The position numbers were made by a program, and so were the translations under genes. The notes below the pieces were generated by a model that was given only the letters and a program-made list of their open reading frames with translations, ran no database searches and was not told where the DNA came from. A DNA stretch of 64,000 nt from Sneathia vaginalis (lineage in GTDB: Bacteria > Fusobacteriota > Fusobacteriia > Fusobacteriales > Leptotrichiaceae): contig NZ_CP011280.1 in the NCBI RefSeq assembly GCF_000973085.1, positions 708,642 through 772,641 on the forward strand, written 5' to 3'. This document shows positions 20,146-28,661 of this stretch, one piece after another (positions within the stretch are counted from its first letter, which is position 1; the number at the start of each line of letters is the position of its first letter).

Positions 20146-20175
20146 ATTATATCACAAACACCTAACATTTTTCAA
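20146..20175 (-). promoter_or_regulatory. Sigma-70-type promoter for rimP operon
   Basis: On the minus strand TTGAAA, an 18-nt spacer and TATAAT precede rimP. The -35 box overlaps the 3' end of the 49-aa small gene. Initiation here would place the perfect hairpin within the first ~35 nt of the transcript. Confidence 0.6.
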
Positions 20176-20311
20176 GCTTTTTTAATATTTCTGCTCTTTT
20201 GTACTTTCTGTATTCGTCATATGATATTTCTTCACAGCCACACATAATACCTTTTTCCTTTTTATATGCGTCTAAAATCATTTTTTCTAATTCTTCTTCA
20301 CTTATTTTCAT
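20162..20311 (-). CDS. 49-aa acidic/basic small protein, unknown
   Basis: A short open frame starting MKISEEELEKMILDAYKKEK and ending RAEILKKLEKC, with a CGCEE motif in the middle. It is highly charged and predicted helical, with three cysteines. Its ATG overlaps the stop of the 56-aa gene (ATGAAAATAAGTGA), so it is likely translated by coupling. Codon use is like that of its neighbours. I do not recognise a family. It may be an accessory factor of the upstream acyl-ACP synthetase or a regulatory protein. Confidence 0.55.
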   Translation of the reverse strand: MKISEEELEKMILDAYKKEKGIMCGCEEISYDEYRKYKRAEILKKLEKC

Positions 20312-20468
20312 AAAACTTCTTATCCCTTATTTTAAATTTTGAACATACATTTTCTGTTTCAACCCTTGAAACATTAACTATATACATAATCTTGTTATAG
20401 ATAAAAAATATTGCAAATATTACAAACAAGATTTCAATTAATGATAGTATAAAGTGCTTTTTCTTCAT
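20298..20468 (-). CDS. 56-aa single-pass membrane protein, unknown
   Basis: Its ATG shares one base with the stop of the acyl-ACP synthetase/acyltransferase gene (TAATG), a typical coupling arrangement. The protein has a basic start (MKKKHF), one hydrophobic helix (about residues 7-31, ILSLIEILFVIFAIFFIYNK) and a charged tail. A short type II-like membrane protein beside a lipid-modifying enzyme may help anchor it, but this is inference and no family is recognised. Confidence 0.55.
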   Translation of the reverse strand: MKKKHFILSLIEILFVIFAIFFIYNKIMYIVNVSRVETENVCSKFKIRDKKFYENK

Positions 20469-22927
20469 TACTTTTTACCTTTCTTGTAGTTAATAAAGAT
20501 TTGACGACATTCGTCTACAATTTCATCATATGTCTTATTCTCAACACTAACTGAATCTAAAACATCAACAGATATTTTCTTAGGTTTAGGGAATTTACTA
20601 AATCTTGAAAATGCTTCATATGCCCCATTTATTCCTATACATTGTATATTAACATTTAATTCTTTAGCTATTATTGCAAATATCTTTTTAAATTCTGCAA
20701 CATTTCCATCTTTTGTTCTTGAACCTTCTGGGAATATGAATATATTCTTATTTTGTTTCAACACATTAGACATTTGTTCAACACTGTCTTTAATATCTTT
20801 ATCAATATTTACCTTTATTATATTCGCATGATTTGAAATAGCTTTCATAATTGGAGAATTAAAGTATTTTTCTAATGCATAAAAATATGTCTTTTTAAGT
20901 ATTGCATTAGGTAATGCTTGGATAATTCCTGGTGCATCTACAAAGCTTTCATGATTTGCAATAAATATTGTAGGAACATCTTTTATCTTTTCGCTACCTC
21001 TTATACTCATTCTGAAATATATTTTAAATAAAAGCCACAATACAGGTTTAGCAATTAATGGTCCAACACTGTCTTTTAATTTCTTAAATGGTGCATTTTT
21101 AATTATATCACTTAAGTCTATTGTACTTTCATTAAAACTTGTTGATAACTCAGAAATATATTTAGATAACAATCTTAAATTATGGTATTTAGATAAAAGT
21201 TGTTCATCCATTTTTACACCAAAACTGTTTTCTATAAATGATAATAGCTCCATTTGATCTAATGAGTCAAGTCCAATTTCTATTTCAAAATTTTCATCTG
21301 GTCCTACTTCTGTATTTTTTAACTTACCAATATATCCCTTAAGTACCTTATACTCCATTGTATCTGGTTCATTTATCATTTCTTTTTTCTCATTACTTTT
21401 TCCACCAAATATTTCTGGTAACATAAATCTTCTTAATTTACCTACCCTTGTCTTAGGTAATTCTTCTTCAACTAATTTATACTCTAATATTTTTTCATAA
21501 TTATGTGCATTCTTGTTATATATTTGTATAATATCACGAACATAGGTTGTAATATTAGCAATATGCTTTGCAGGAACTATTACAGCTGACAACTTATCAT
21601 TCTTACCAAATACACCAATTTCAGCTATTTTTTCATCAGACATTTCTATTATCTTGTTTTCAATCTTTTCAGGATCTATATTCTTACCATTTGACAGAAC
21701 TATCATTGCATTAGCACGTCCGATAATAGTAATGAAACCATCATCACTTATTGATGCTAAGTCTCCAGTTCTAAACCACCCATCTTCTGTAAAGACTTCT
21801 TTTGTTTTTTCAGGCTTGTTATAGTATCCCTTCATAACCATGGGTCCTTTTAAGCAAAGTTCACCATCTATTATACGTATATCAACACTTGGTAGAGGCT
21901 TTCCTACAGTACCTATTCTAAAATTAGGTCTAACACTACCAGCTACAACTGGTGCTGTTTCTGATAATCCATACCCTTCATAGTAGTTTATACCTAAGAT
22001 TTCAAAGAACTCTATCATCTCAGTATCTGATCTTGCACCACCAGCTATAAAGGTTCTCATATGTCCACCAAAAATATCATGAACTTTTTTAAATACTATT
22101 TTTGAAAACTTCTTGTTATTAACTTTTTTAGCAATAAAGAACATGAATCTAGCTATCATACTACTATTTATCTTATCTTTAATTGTCTTATAGAAAAGCT
22201 TATACACTCTTGGAACAGCAACAAATATTGTTACATTATTATCAGCTAATGCTTTTAATATTTCTTGACTATTTAGTTTATCTACTATAACGACACTATT
22301 CATATTTTCATAGTAATATTCATATAGACAAGTTGCCATTAGTGGTAATATATGGTGATAAGGTAAAATTGATAACATTTGATCAGATGGTTCTACTACA
22401 TCTATAGAATTTAATGCCTTTATTTCACCAATAATATTCGCATATGTAAGCATTATACCCTTTGCATTACCTGTTGTACCTGATGTATATATCATAACAG
22501 CTACATCATCCATTTCTGGAGTATTTAATACTCTTTCATCTTCAACAATACTAAGAGTATAGTCATCTAGGTTATATACCTTTATATCACTAAGATTTAA
22601 GTTATTTAATGCCTTATTAACCATATCTTTTGTACCGTTAGATACAACAACAGCATCAGGATTACAATCATTTATGAAATACATAATTTCTTTATCATTA
22701 CTCATTGCATCTAGTGCAACTGGTATAGCTTTTCTATCCCATATTGCAAAAAAACTAAATACCCATTCTTTTCTGTTTTCTGAAATTATTAAAATATGTT
22801 TCGATTCTTTTACATCTTTGAAAACATTGTTTGACATATATTTAACATAGCCAACCATTTGTGTATAGTTTATCTTATTACCATTTGGCTCAACTATTGC
22901 TAATTTGTCTGATTTATTTAAAAACAT
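20468..22927 (-). CDS. Acyl-ACP/CoA synthetase - ACP - acylglycerolphosphate acyltransferase fusion
   Basis: An 819-aa three-module enzyme. Residues 1-500 are an AMP-binding adenylation domain (MIYTSGTTGNAKGIMLTY; later GWFRTGDLA). Residues about 530-610 form an acyl-carrier domain with the phosphopantetheine site GLDSLDQM. Residues 620-819 are a PlsC-type acyltransferase with NHESFVDAPG (H-x4-D) and FPEGSRTKDG. It resembles the two-domain Aas protein (acyl-ACP synthetase and 2-acyl-lysophospholipid acyltransferase) with a built-in carrier. It would activate free fatty acids and load them on lysophospholipid, for phospholipid repair or use of host fatty acids. A good promoter precedes it. Confidence 0.85.
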   Translation of the reverse strand: MFLNKSDKLAIVEPNGNKINYTQMVGYVKYMSNNVFKDVKESKHILIISENRKEWVFSFFAIWDRKAIPVALDAMSNDKEIMYFINDCNPDAVVVSNGTKDMVNKALNNLNLSDIKVYNLDDYTLSIVEDERVLNTPEMDDVAVMIYTSGTTGNAKGIMLTYANIIGEIKALNSIDVVEPSDQMLSILPYHHILPLMATCLYEYYYENMNSVVIVDKLNSQEILKALADNNVTIFVAVPRVYKLFYKTIKDKINSSMIARFMFFIAKKVNNKKFSKIVFKKVHDIFGGHMRTFIAGGARSDTEMIEFFEILGINYYEGYGLSETAPVVAGSVRPNFRIGTVGKPLPSVDIRIIDGELCLKGPMVMKGYYNKPEKTKEVFTEDGWFRTGDLASISDDGFITIIGRANAMIVLSNGKNIDPEKIENKIIEMSDEKIAEIGVFGKNDKLSAVIVPAKHIANITTYVRDIIQIYNKNAHNYEKILEYKLVEEELPKTRVGKLRRFMLPEIFGGKSNEKKEMINEPDTMEYKVLKGYIGKLKNTEVGPDENFEIEIGLDSLDQMELLSFIENSFGVKMDEQLLSKYHNLRLLSKYISELSTSFNESTIDLSDIIKNAPFKKLKDSVGPLIAKPVLWLLFKIYFRMSIRGSEKIKDVPTIFIANHESFVDAPGIIQALPNAILKKTYFYALEKYFNSPIMKAISNHANIIKVNIDKDIKDSVEQMSNVLKQNKNIFIFPEGSRTKDGNVAEFKKIFAIIAKELNVNIQCIGINGAYEAFSRFSKFPKPKKISVDVLDSVSVENKTYDEIVDECRQIFINYKKGKK

Positions 22928-22965
22928 ACATACTTCCTTTCAATTTTCATTTGGTAGTTAAACAT

Positions 22966-22994
22966 ATTATACTATATTTTTTTTAAATTAACAA
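22966..22994 (-). promoter_or_regulatory. Sigma-70-type promoter for acyl-ACP synthetase gene
   Basis: On the minus strand TTGTTA, a 17-nt spacer and TATAAT, with the -10 box about 39 nt before the ATG. The optimal spacing and perfect -10 box make this a convincing site. Confidence 0.65.
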
Positions 22995-23033
22995 TGAAAT
23001 ATAACAAGCGTTATATGAGGTGGTATAAAAATA

Positions 23034-23049
23034 GGCGTAATACTACGCC
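23034..23049 (-). terminator. Terminator after rlpA
   Basis: Stem GGCGTA/TACGCC with a 4-nt loop, followed on the minus strand by TATTTTTA (and by CTTTTT on the plus strand). It lies about 60 nt after the rlpA stop. A second, looser inverted repeat (AAAACTG/CAGTTTT, 23072-23101) lies between it and the stop. Confidence 0.65.
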
Positions 23050-23110
23050 CTTTTTAATAGTCAATTCATTTAAAACTGCTTATACAAGTACAAACAGTTT
23101 TACCAACCAA

Positions 23111-23638
23111 TTATCTTTTTATAATTTCTAACTTGACTCTAGTTAGACCTCTTTGTACGCTTTCTATTGCTTCAAATGCTGCTCTTGTAAGGTCAATAAC
23201 TCTACCTTGTTTAAAAGGTCCTCTATCATTGATTCTTACAACCACTGACTTACCATTTGCTTGATTAGTAACTCTTACTAAAGTACCAAATGGTAATGTT
23301 CTATGTGCAGCTGTTAATAAACGTGTGTTAAATACTTCCCCATTCGATGTTCTTCTTCCGTTCCATTTTTCACCATAAAATGATGCAGTTCCCGCTTGGT
23401 AGTGAGTAAAACTTCTTGAAACATCAGTATCAACATTTGCAGGTTGGTCATTTTTTAATTCCTCTAAGGATTTAAAAACACCATCGTCGATATAAGTCTT
23501 TTTAATAATTTCTTTAATTATATCGGCTTTAATGTTTGATGATTGACTACTTTCCTTATTTCTATGCTTTGATCCTTTTGCAAAACTTGCTGTAGAAAAT
23601 ATGGATAAAACAAAGAAAATAGTAAGTAATTTCTTCAT
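23111..23638 (-). CDS. rlpA: RlpA-like double-psi beta-barrel lytic transglycosylase
   Basis: A 175-aa exported protein. A signal peptide (residues 1-20, ending in STASFA) precedes a charged linker and a C-terminal double-psi beta-barrel (about 85-175) with AGTASFYGEKWNGRRTSNGE, LPFGTLVRVTN and INDRGPFKQGRVIDL, which carry the conserved His/Asp of RlpA. The family cleaves denuded glycan strands at the septum. There is no lipobox, so it may be periplasmic rather than lipid-anchored. It has its own strong promoter inside the end of the neighbouring gene. Confidence 0.9.
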   Translation of the reverse strand: MKKLLTIFFVLSIFSTASFAKGSKHRNKESSQSSNIKADIIKEIIKKTYIDDGVFKSLEELKNDQPANVDTDVSRSFTHYQAGTASFYGEKWNGRRTSNGEVFNTRLLTAAHRTLPFGTLVRVTNQANGKSVVVRINDRGPFKQGRVIDLTRAAFEAIESVQRGLTRVKLEIIKR

Positions 23639-23661
23639 TTACACCTCCTTATTGTGGTTAA

Positions 23662-23690
23662 AGTATATCACGATTTCAAATCCGTGTCAA
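23662..23690 (-). promoter_or_regulatory. Near-consensus promoter for rlpA
   Basis: On the minus strand TTGACA, a 17-nt spacer and TATACT, with the -35 box and spacer inside the last codons of the 729-aa gene. It is one of the best promoter matches in the window and makes rlpA independent of the upstream accessory operon. Confidence 0.75.
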
Positions 23691-25857
23691 ATTTCAGCAT
23701 ATACTCATCCGTTACAAACACCTGATCATCGTACCTCGTTGCACATTTATAGAAGATTTTCATCTCTTTAGATATAAAAAATATACGAATAATCGCATTG
23801 TCTATATTATCTAAAAATTCTTGATTAAGTCTTGTATCAAGTTCATCTCTTTCATAAAACTCTTTTTTTAAATCCAAATTAAGACTATATACAATATCCA
23901 TTTCACTGTCTTTTATTTTTATATCAAGCTTAGTAACAGTATCTAATTTGTCTATATACCCTATATCTGTTTTTGTTGTATCTAATACTACCTCATATAC
24001 ATCTTTAAAGTTAGTTGCCTCTATTATATACGCCCTTACATCATAAGTAATGTTATTTAATAGCTTTATCTTAGCTAACTCTTCATCTTCTATGTACTCA
24101 TATATCAACTCTAGTATGTATTCATAGTTATCATTATTTACATCAGTGTATTTTATTATCTTACCTGGTATAAATTCTTTTAAAAGGTTGTAGAAAAGTT
24201 CTGATTTAATTATCTTACCCATTAAACAAACACCCTTATATCTCTTCAATAACTCAATTACAGTAAACTTTTTAAAAAAATTATTTAAAAAGTTATATAA
24301 CTCAAGGCATAAAACATACTCTATCATATTTTTTTCTAAATTTGTACTCTTACAATTTAGATAATTATTTAATTCATCATATGCCTCATTTAATAGTGTA
24401 TAATAATTTTTCTTTATTTCATGATATTTTTCTGATACTAGATTTTGATATTTAAAACAATCCGTACTAAATTTAGATTCTATATCATCATAATCTTTAA
24501 ATAAATCATCCTTTACTGCCCTATATCCTATACTATCTATTTTTTTTATTAAATCGTTTATAGAGCATATGGATATATTGATTTTTAATAACTTTAATTT
24601 TAATAAATAAATTATTTCTTTTATTAAAGTATTAAAGTTTAGGTTATAGTTTACGGTGTTAATATTAGTATTAACTGTAATATCGTAGTTTATATCTTTT
24701 TCAAATATATTAAATTGATTTTCTGATATATTTAAATTATCAAACTCAGAAACAATAGCTAAAAACTTCTCACTTTTGTATGTCTTATTAAGCCTTTTTA
24801 TCTTAGAATATGACAATACAAATGGTAAATCAATATATACAAATCTATCATCTTGTATATTTAGTCCTATGCTGTATATTTTGGTATACCTGCATTTAGA
24901 GTATGCACATATTTTTTTTATCAAATATTCTATAAACTGATTAACAAGTTGCTTTTTTGGTACTATTTTACTTTGCAAATAGTCATCATACACTTCTATA
25001 TTAGAATTTATATCTAAAAAAAATTTAGACATATCTTGAAAACAACTAGCATAAAAATTTAATTCTTTTGCCAGCACCCTATCTTTTGCATTTTCAAAAT
25101 AGTCTATTAAAAAATTGTCATTTTGTATTTTATGAATATACATTAAAAAATCTTTAGTAAAATACTTACAGTACACCTTATTATCAATAAATAAAATGGG
25201 AAAAGGACTTTTAACTTCCTTTAACTTTTCTGCTTTAAGCTCAAACAACTTTATACTATAGCAGGGTATCTTTTCTGGTATTACATCTATTCTTTTATTG
25301 AAATATACATTTCTAACAATATCCCCCATAGTATTTTCAAAAAAGTACATTTTTGGGTTTTTGTAGTATTCATAATCAAAGTTTAATCTTTCAACATATT
25401 CACTATTTATTTTATACTTTCTATACACCTTATCTTCATATTTAGTATCTTCTACTAAACTTAATATACAGTAAACATAGCCATTGTCAGCTGTTATCAT
25501 ACAAATACTAGTTGAAATATGTAAATTTTTAGAAACTAATACATAGTAATTGTCATCCTCACTAAAATCTGCATTTTCAAATATCTTTATACTATATGGT
25601 ACTTGAATATCTGTTGCCTCAATAGGTAGTTCTCTTAACTTCTTGTCAAATAGTTCTTGAAGTCTAAAAAATCCTTCATAATCAAGAGTCAAAATCTTTT
25701 TTTCTGTATTATCTTGTCTATATAGAAGTATTAGGTCTATAAGTTCACTTTTGGTTTTATCACTTGCAAATATATTAATTAATTTTTCATTTATAGCTAT
25801 TTTATATAATTTATCATAGGTCTTTAACTTTAAATCCTCTCTTGTATAGTAACTCAT
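23668..25857 (-). CDS. 729-aa protein of contractile-system-like operon, unknown
   Basis: I do not recognise this protein with confidence. Residues about 8-50 (DLKLKTYDKLYKIAINEKL and then KSELIDLILLYR) fit the helix-extended-helix of SAP/Rho_N-like domains. The remainder is a long mixed alpha/beta protein without membrane helices. Near residues 545-575 the pattern GVCLMGKIIKSELFYNLLKE followed by FIPGKIIKY recalls the C-terminal subdomain of Hsp70/actin-fold proteins, but no nucleotide-phosphate loops are obvious. It is the last gene of the eight-gene operon and overlaps the kinase-like gene by 44 nt, so it probably serves the same apparatus. Confidence 0.6.
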   Translation of the reverse strand: MSYYTREDLKLKTYDKLYKIAINEKLINIFASDKTKSELIDLILLYRQDNTEKKILTLDYEGFFRLQELFDKKLRELPIEATDIQVPYSIKIFENADFSEDDNYYVLVSKNLHISTSICMITADNGYVYCILSLVEDTKYEDKVYRKYKINSEYVERLNFDYEYYKNPKMYFFENTMGDIVRNVYFNKRIDVIPEKIPCYSIKLFELKAEKLKEVKSPFPILFIDNKVYCKYFTKDFLMYIHKIQNDNFLIDYFENAKDRVLAKELNFYASCFQDMSKFFLDINSNIEVYDDYLQSKIVPKKQLVNQFIEYLIKKICAYSKCRYTKIYSIGLNIQDDRFVYIDLPFVLSYSKIKRLNKTYKSEKFLAIVSEFDNLNISENQFNIFEKDINYDITVNTNINTVNYNLNFNTLIKEIIYLLKLKLLKINISICSINDLIKKIDSIGYRAVKDDLFKDYDDIESKFSTDCFKYQNLVSEKYHEIKKNYYTLLNEAYDELNNYLNCKSTNLEKNMIEYVLCLELYNFLNNFFKKFTVIELLKRYKGVCLMGKIIKSELFYNLLKEFIPGKIIKYTDVNNDNYEYILELIYEYIEDEELAKIKLLNNITYDVRAYIIEATNFKDVYEVVLDTTKTDIGYIDKLDTVTKLDIKIKDSEMDIVYSLNLDLKKEFYERDELDTRLNQEFLDNIDNAIIRIFFISKEMKIFYKCATRYDDQVFVTDEYMLKFDTDLKS

Positions 25858-26419
25858 ATTTTATTTCACCTATTTTCCTTATATAATTATGTATATCATC
25901 TGCTTTAATATCAAATTTAACATTAAATATCTTATAACCTATATACGTTAATGAATTTAAGTCATTTATACTGTCTTTTTTATTAAAAGAGGTGGATAGA
26001 GCAAAGTCTATCATATACACCTCTTTATCATGATTTAGCATTAAATTTGCTAAACTTAAATCATTATGAATCAAATTATTAATATGTAAAACTTTAACCA
26101 TATTCAGAATCTTCATGAAAATTTTAAATTTTTCTTCAAACTCCATATATGAGAATTTTAAAGACGCAAGAGTTCTACCATCAATTTTTTTAAATGCTAA
26201 TTTAGTTTTTTGCATATTTTTCTCAACTGATAGTAGTTTAGGTATGAAAGAAATACCTAAGTTTAATAGCCTCATATTTATATCCATTTCATTTTTGACT
26301 ATATGGTCTACAAAATCATATCTGTGATAGTATTCTTTTATGACATAATCGTCAAAGATAAAAACATTCGATATTTTTATATACGTGTCGCTAACTCCTA
26401 TTTCCATATTTGCCACCAT
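25814..26419 (-). CDS. Small Ser/Thr kinase-like protein
   Basis: A 201-aa protein with the core of a protein kinase-like fold. A Lys in DDYVIKEYY and a Glu in KNEMDINMRLLN could form the ATP-binding pair. The catalytic loop is LIHNDLSLANLML (H-x-D-x4-N) and the metal motif is MIDFALS, with DFA in place of DFG. No glycine-rich loop is clear and the C-lobe is short, so it resembles minimal Bud32/RIO/LPS-type kinases. ATG at 26419 was chosen because AAGGAAG lies just upstream; it overlaps the PP2C-like gene by 22 nt. With two FHA proteins nearby, a phospho-switch controlling the apparatus is plausible. Confidence 0.7.
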   Translation of the reverse strand: MVANMEIGVSDTYIKISNVFIFDDYVIKEYYHRYDFVDHIVKNEMDINMRLLNLGISFIPKLLSVEKNMQKTKLAFKKIDGRTLASLKFSYMEFEEKFKIFMKILNMVKVLHINNLIHNDLSLANLMLNHDKEVYMIDFALSTSFNKKDSINDLNSLTYIGYKIFNVKFDIKADDIHNYIRKIGEIKYELLYKRGFKVKDL

Positions 26420-28176
26420 TTGCTTCCTTTTGATTTTTTTATTGCATACGCTAGTTTTTTCTTTAATTTATCTACTTTATCACCAGTGTAATTTATCTTT
26501 TCACAGTATTGTATAGCTCTTTGATATTCTATTATTGCATCATCTATATTATCTTCTTTTATACAACTATCGCCTTTTTGTATACATGAATTGATGCTAC
26601 GTATGATTTGTTCCCGATTATTACTTACCTTTCTTTCTTTTTTTATATTATTGTTTTGACTTTTTTCCAATTCGTCTCTCATTGTTTTCTTTATTTTTTT
26701 GATATGATCACTATTTATTAAAAGCTCTTCTAATAGACCGTGTTTTTTAAATATTAGATTTGACTCTAACATTGCTTCTAGAGCTTCTCTGCATTCATAG
26801 TTATCATTCAAATTAATTGCTTCGGCTCTTAATTCAATAGCATGTCTCCTATCAAACTCCTTGACCTCTTCAAGTTTTTTGATTTTTTCCTTAATCTTCA
26901 TACTATTCAATTCGTCGTCCAACATATCATAACGTTTTAGCATTTCAAAGTAACTATTCAAAGTTAAATTTACATTTTTTTCCTTGTTTTCTTCTGCTTT
27001 TAAATTAAGTGCTTCTATCTCTTCTAATATCTCATTTATCTTTTCATCGCACTCTTGTATTTTGTCCTTAAGACTTATACTTATCTTATACTTTAAGCAT
27101 ATCGTTTCTACGCTTTCAAAAATAGTCTTAGACTTTTTAAACTTAAACTTGTTAAATAATTCAGTAGCTTCATCAATTTTTTTATCTATGTTATCTAAAT
27201 CATTCAACATTGATATATTAAGCACGGCTTCTTTTTTTAAGTTATCAATATTTAGTATTTCTGTATGACTACGAGAAATATTTTCAAATAACTCACGAGC
27301 ATTAGGGAATTTATATTTTTCTACACATTTTTTAGCTAAGTCCATCTTATCTTTTACATCTTTTAAAACTTCAACATCTAATCTTAATGTTTTAATTTTA
27401 TTCTTATCATCAATGAACTTTACCTCTTTTTTGCGTGGTATGATTAGAAATAGTTTTTTGTCTAAATTTTTATATACTTTTTCTAAGTTTTTTAACTCTA
27501 TACTTATATTTTGAACTTCATTGTTTTTTATATATATTTTAAGGTCATTATTAATATTATCTATTTTATTTTCATATCTTTTTATTGTCCAGTAATTAAA
27601 GATTATGTAGATAATAAAGAAAAGAAAAATGAAACTGATTGTTAAGATTTTAAACCATTTTTTATTATTTTTTGTGGCATTATCTATTTGCCTTGTTTTT
27701 TTGATATTAATAGTAAGACATGCTAGTTCTTTTGAAAACAATTTTAGTACATCTCCACTTTCAAGTGCTTTTTCTTCTACTATATATCCATCAAGTTGTT
27801 TAGTCCCCCCTTGATTAATAGCTTCAAATTCTACTACATCATTTCTAAATAACTTTAATGTGATATCTCCTAGAATAACAGCATTAAATGTATTAGCGTT
27901 TGTTTGAATAATAGTTAGAACCTCAAGATTCTTGTAATCCATATTTAAACTCTCTACTATGTACATCATATATTTTGGATTATACTCTAAATCTTCTTCT
28001 ATACACTTACTAGCAATATTTTCTACTATTTGTTTTGATATTTTATCTACTTTCTCATTTTCTTTTACCTTCGAATAAATATATACTACTATTCCATCTT
28101 TTTCAAGATAACCAAAATATGAACTTTCGTTTTCAATAAACTCTGTATTTAGACATTCTAAAACTACATGTTCCAT
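26398..28176 (-). CDS. Membrane-anchored degenerate PP2C-like protein with helical repeat domain
   Basis: A 592-aa protein. Residues 1-165 have the layout of a PP2C phosphatase (SSYFGYLEKDGIVVYIYSK, later VILGDITLKLFRND), but the metal-binding Asp expected near the N-terminus and in the D-G-x-G-G motif is absent, so it is probably a pseudophosphatase. One membrane helix lies at about residues 175-196. The remaining ~400 residues are charged coiled-coil and TPR-like helices, ending IKKSKGSKWWQIWK. The ATG at 28176 was chosen for its GGAG site; it overlaps the previous gene by 13 nt. Confidence 0.6.
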   Translation of the reverse strand: MEHVVLECLNTEFIENESSYFGYLEKDGIVVYIYSKVKENEKVDKISKQIVENIASKCIEEDLEYNPKYMMYIVESLNMDYKNLEVLTIIQTNANTFNAVILGDITLKLFRNDVVEFEAINQGGTKQLDGYIVEEKALESGDVLKLFSKELACLTINIKKTRQIDNATKNNKKWFKILTISFIFLFFIIYIIFNYWTIKRYENKIDNINNDLKIYIKNNEVQNISIELKNLEKVYKNLDKKLFLIIPRKKEVKFIDDKNKIKTLRLDVEVLKDVKDKMDLAKKCVEKYKFPNARELFENISRSHTEILNIDNLKKEAVLNISMLNDLDNIDKKIDEATELFNKFKFKKSKTIFESVETICLKYKISISLKDKIQECDEKINEILEEIEALNLKAEENKEKNVNLTLNSYFEMLKRYDMLDDELNSMKIKEKIKKLEEVKEFDRRHAIELRAEAINLNDNYECREALEAMLESNLIFKKHGLLEELLINSDHIKKIKKTMRDELEKSQNNNIKKERKVSNNREQIIRSINSCIQKGDSCIKEDNIDDAIIEYQRAIQYCEKINYTGDKVDKLKKKLAYAIKKSKGSKWWQIWK

Positions 28177-28649
28177 ACGAAATGTTCTCCACAAAATTTA
28201 ACAAAAACAAGTTTTGTATCGCCTATTTCTATTAAACTATAGTTCTCAAGTTGTGTTGTTTCATATACCGCCTTCTTATTTAAGTATACAATATTACCTG
28301 CTTGACCTGGAGAAATTACAAAAACTCTTTGTTTTTCATTGTATGTGATAATGAAGTTATCAGTTTTTTCTATTTTTTTGTCTAATATACATACGTCCAT
28401 ATCTTCAGTACTACCTATAAAGTTTCTTTTATCAACTAATCTATAGTCTTTACCCTTTTCTATTCCTTCAATACAGATAAGCCACCCTACAACTGGAACT
28501 ATTTTTATAGGAATGTATGCAACCGTTCCTCTTTCTTCATCTGTTTCCAATAAGTCTTGTGTTTTATTAACTGTATTTTCACAATAAGGACAAAACTTTA
28601 TACTTGTACTGTCATAAAAATGACCTTTTTTACATCTTTCTAATTTCAT
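28164..28649 (-). CDS. Zinc-ribbon and FHA-like domain protein
   Basis: A 161-aa soluble protein. The N-terminus carries CKKGHFYD and CPYCEN, a short zinc-ribbon. Residues about 60-155 have FHA topology (GWLICIEGIEKGKDYRL, NFIGSTEDMDVCI, IEIGDTKLVFVKF), but the Ser and Asn that bind phosphothreonine are not clearly conserved. The combination of zinc ribbon and FHA is known from type VI-like and signalling loci in other bacteria. It likely reads or scaffolds the kinase/phosphatase-like partners encoded next to it. Confidence 0.65.
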   Translation of the reverse strand: MKLERCKKGHFYDSTSIKFCPYCENTVNKTQDLLETDEERGTVAYIPIKIVPVVGWLICIEGIEKGKDYRLVDKRNFIGSTEDMDVCILDKKIEKTDNFIITYNEKQRVFVISPGQAGNIVYLNKKAVYETTQLENYSLIEIGDTKLVFVKFCGEHFVWNM

Positions 28650-28661
28650 AATTATACCCTT

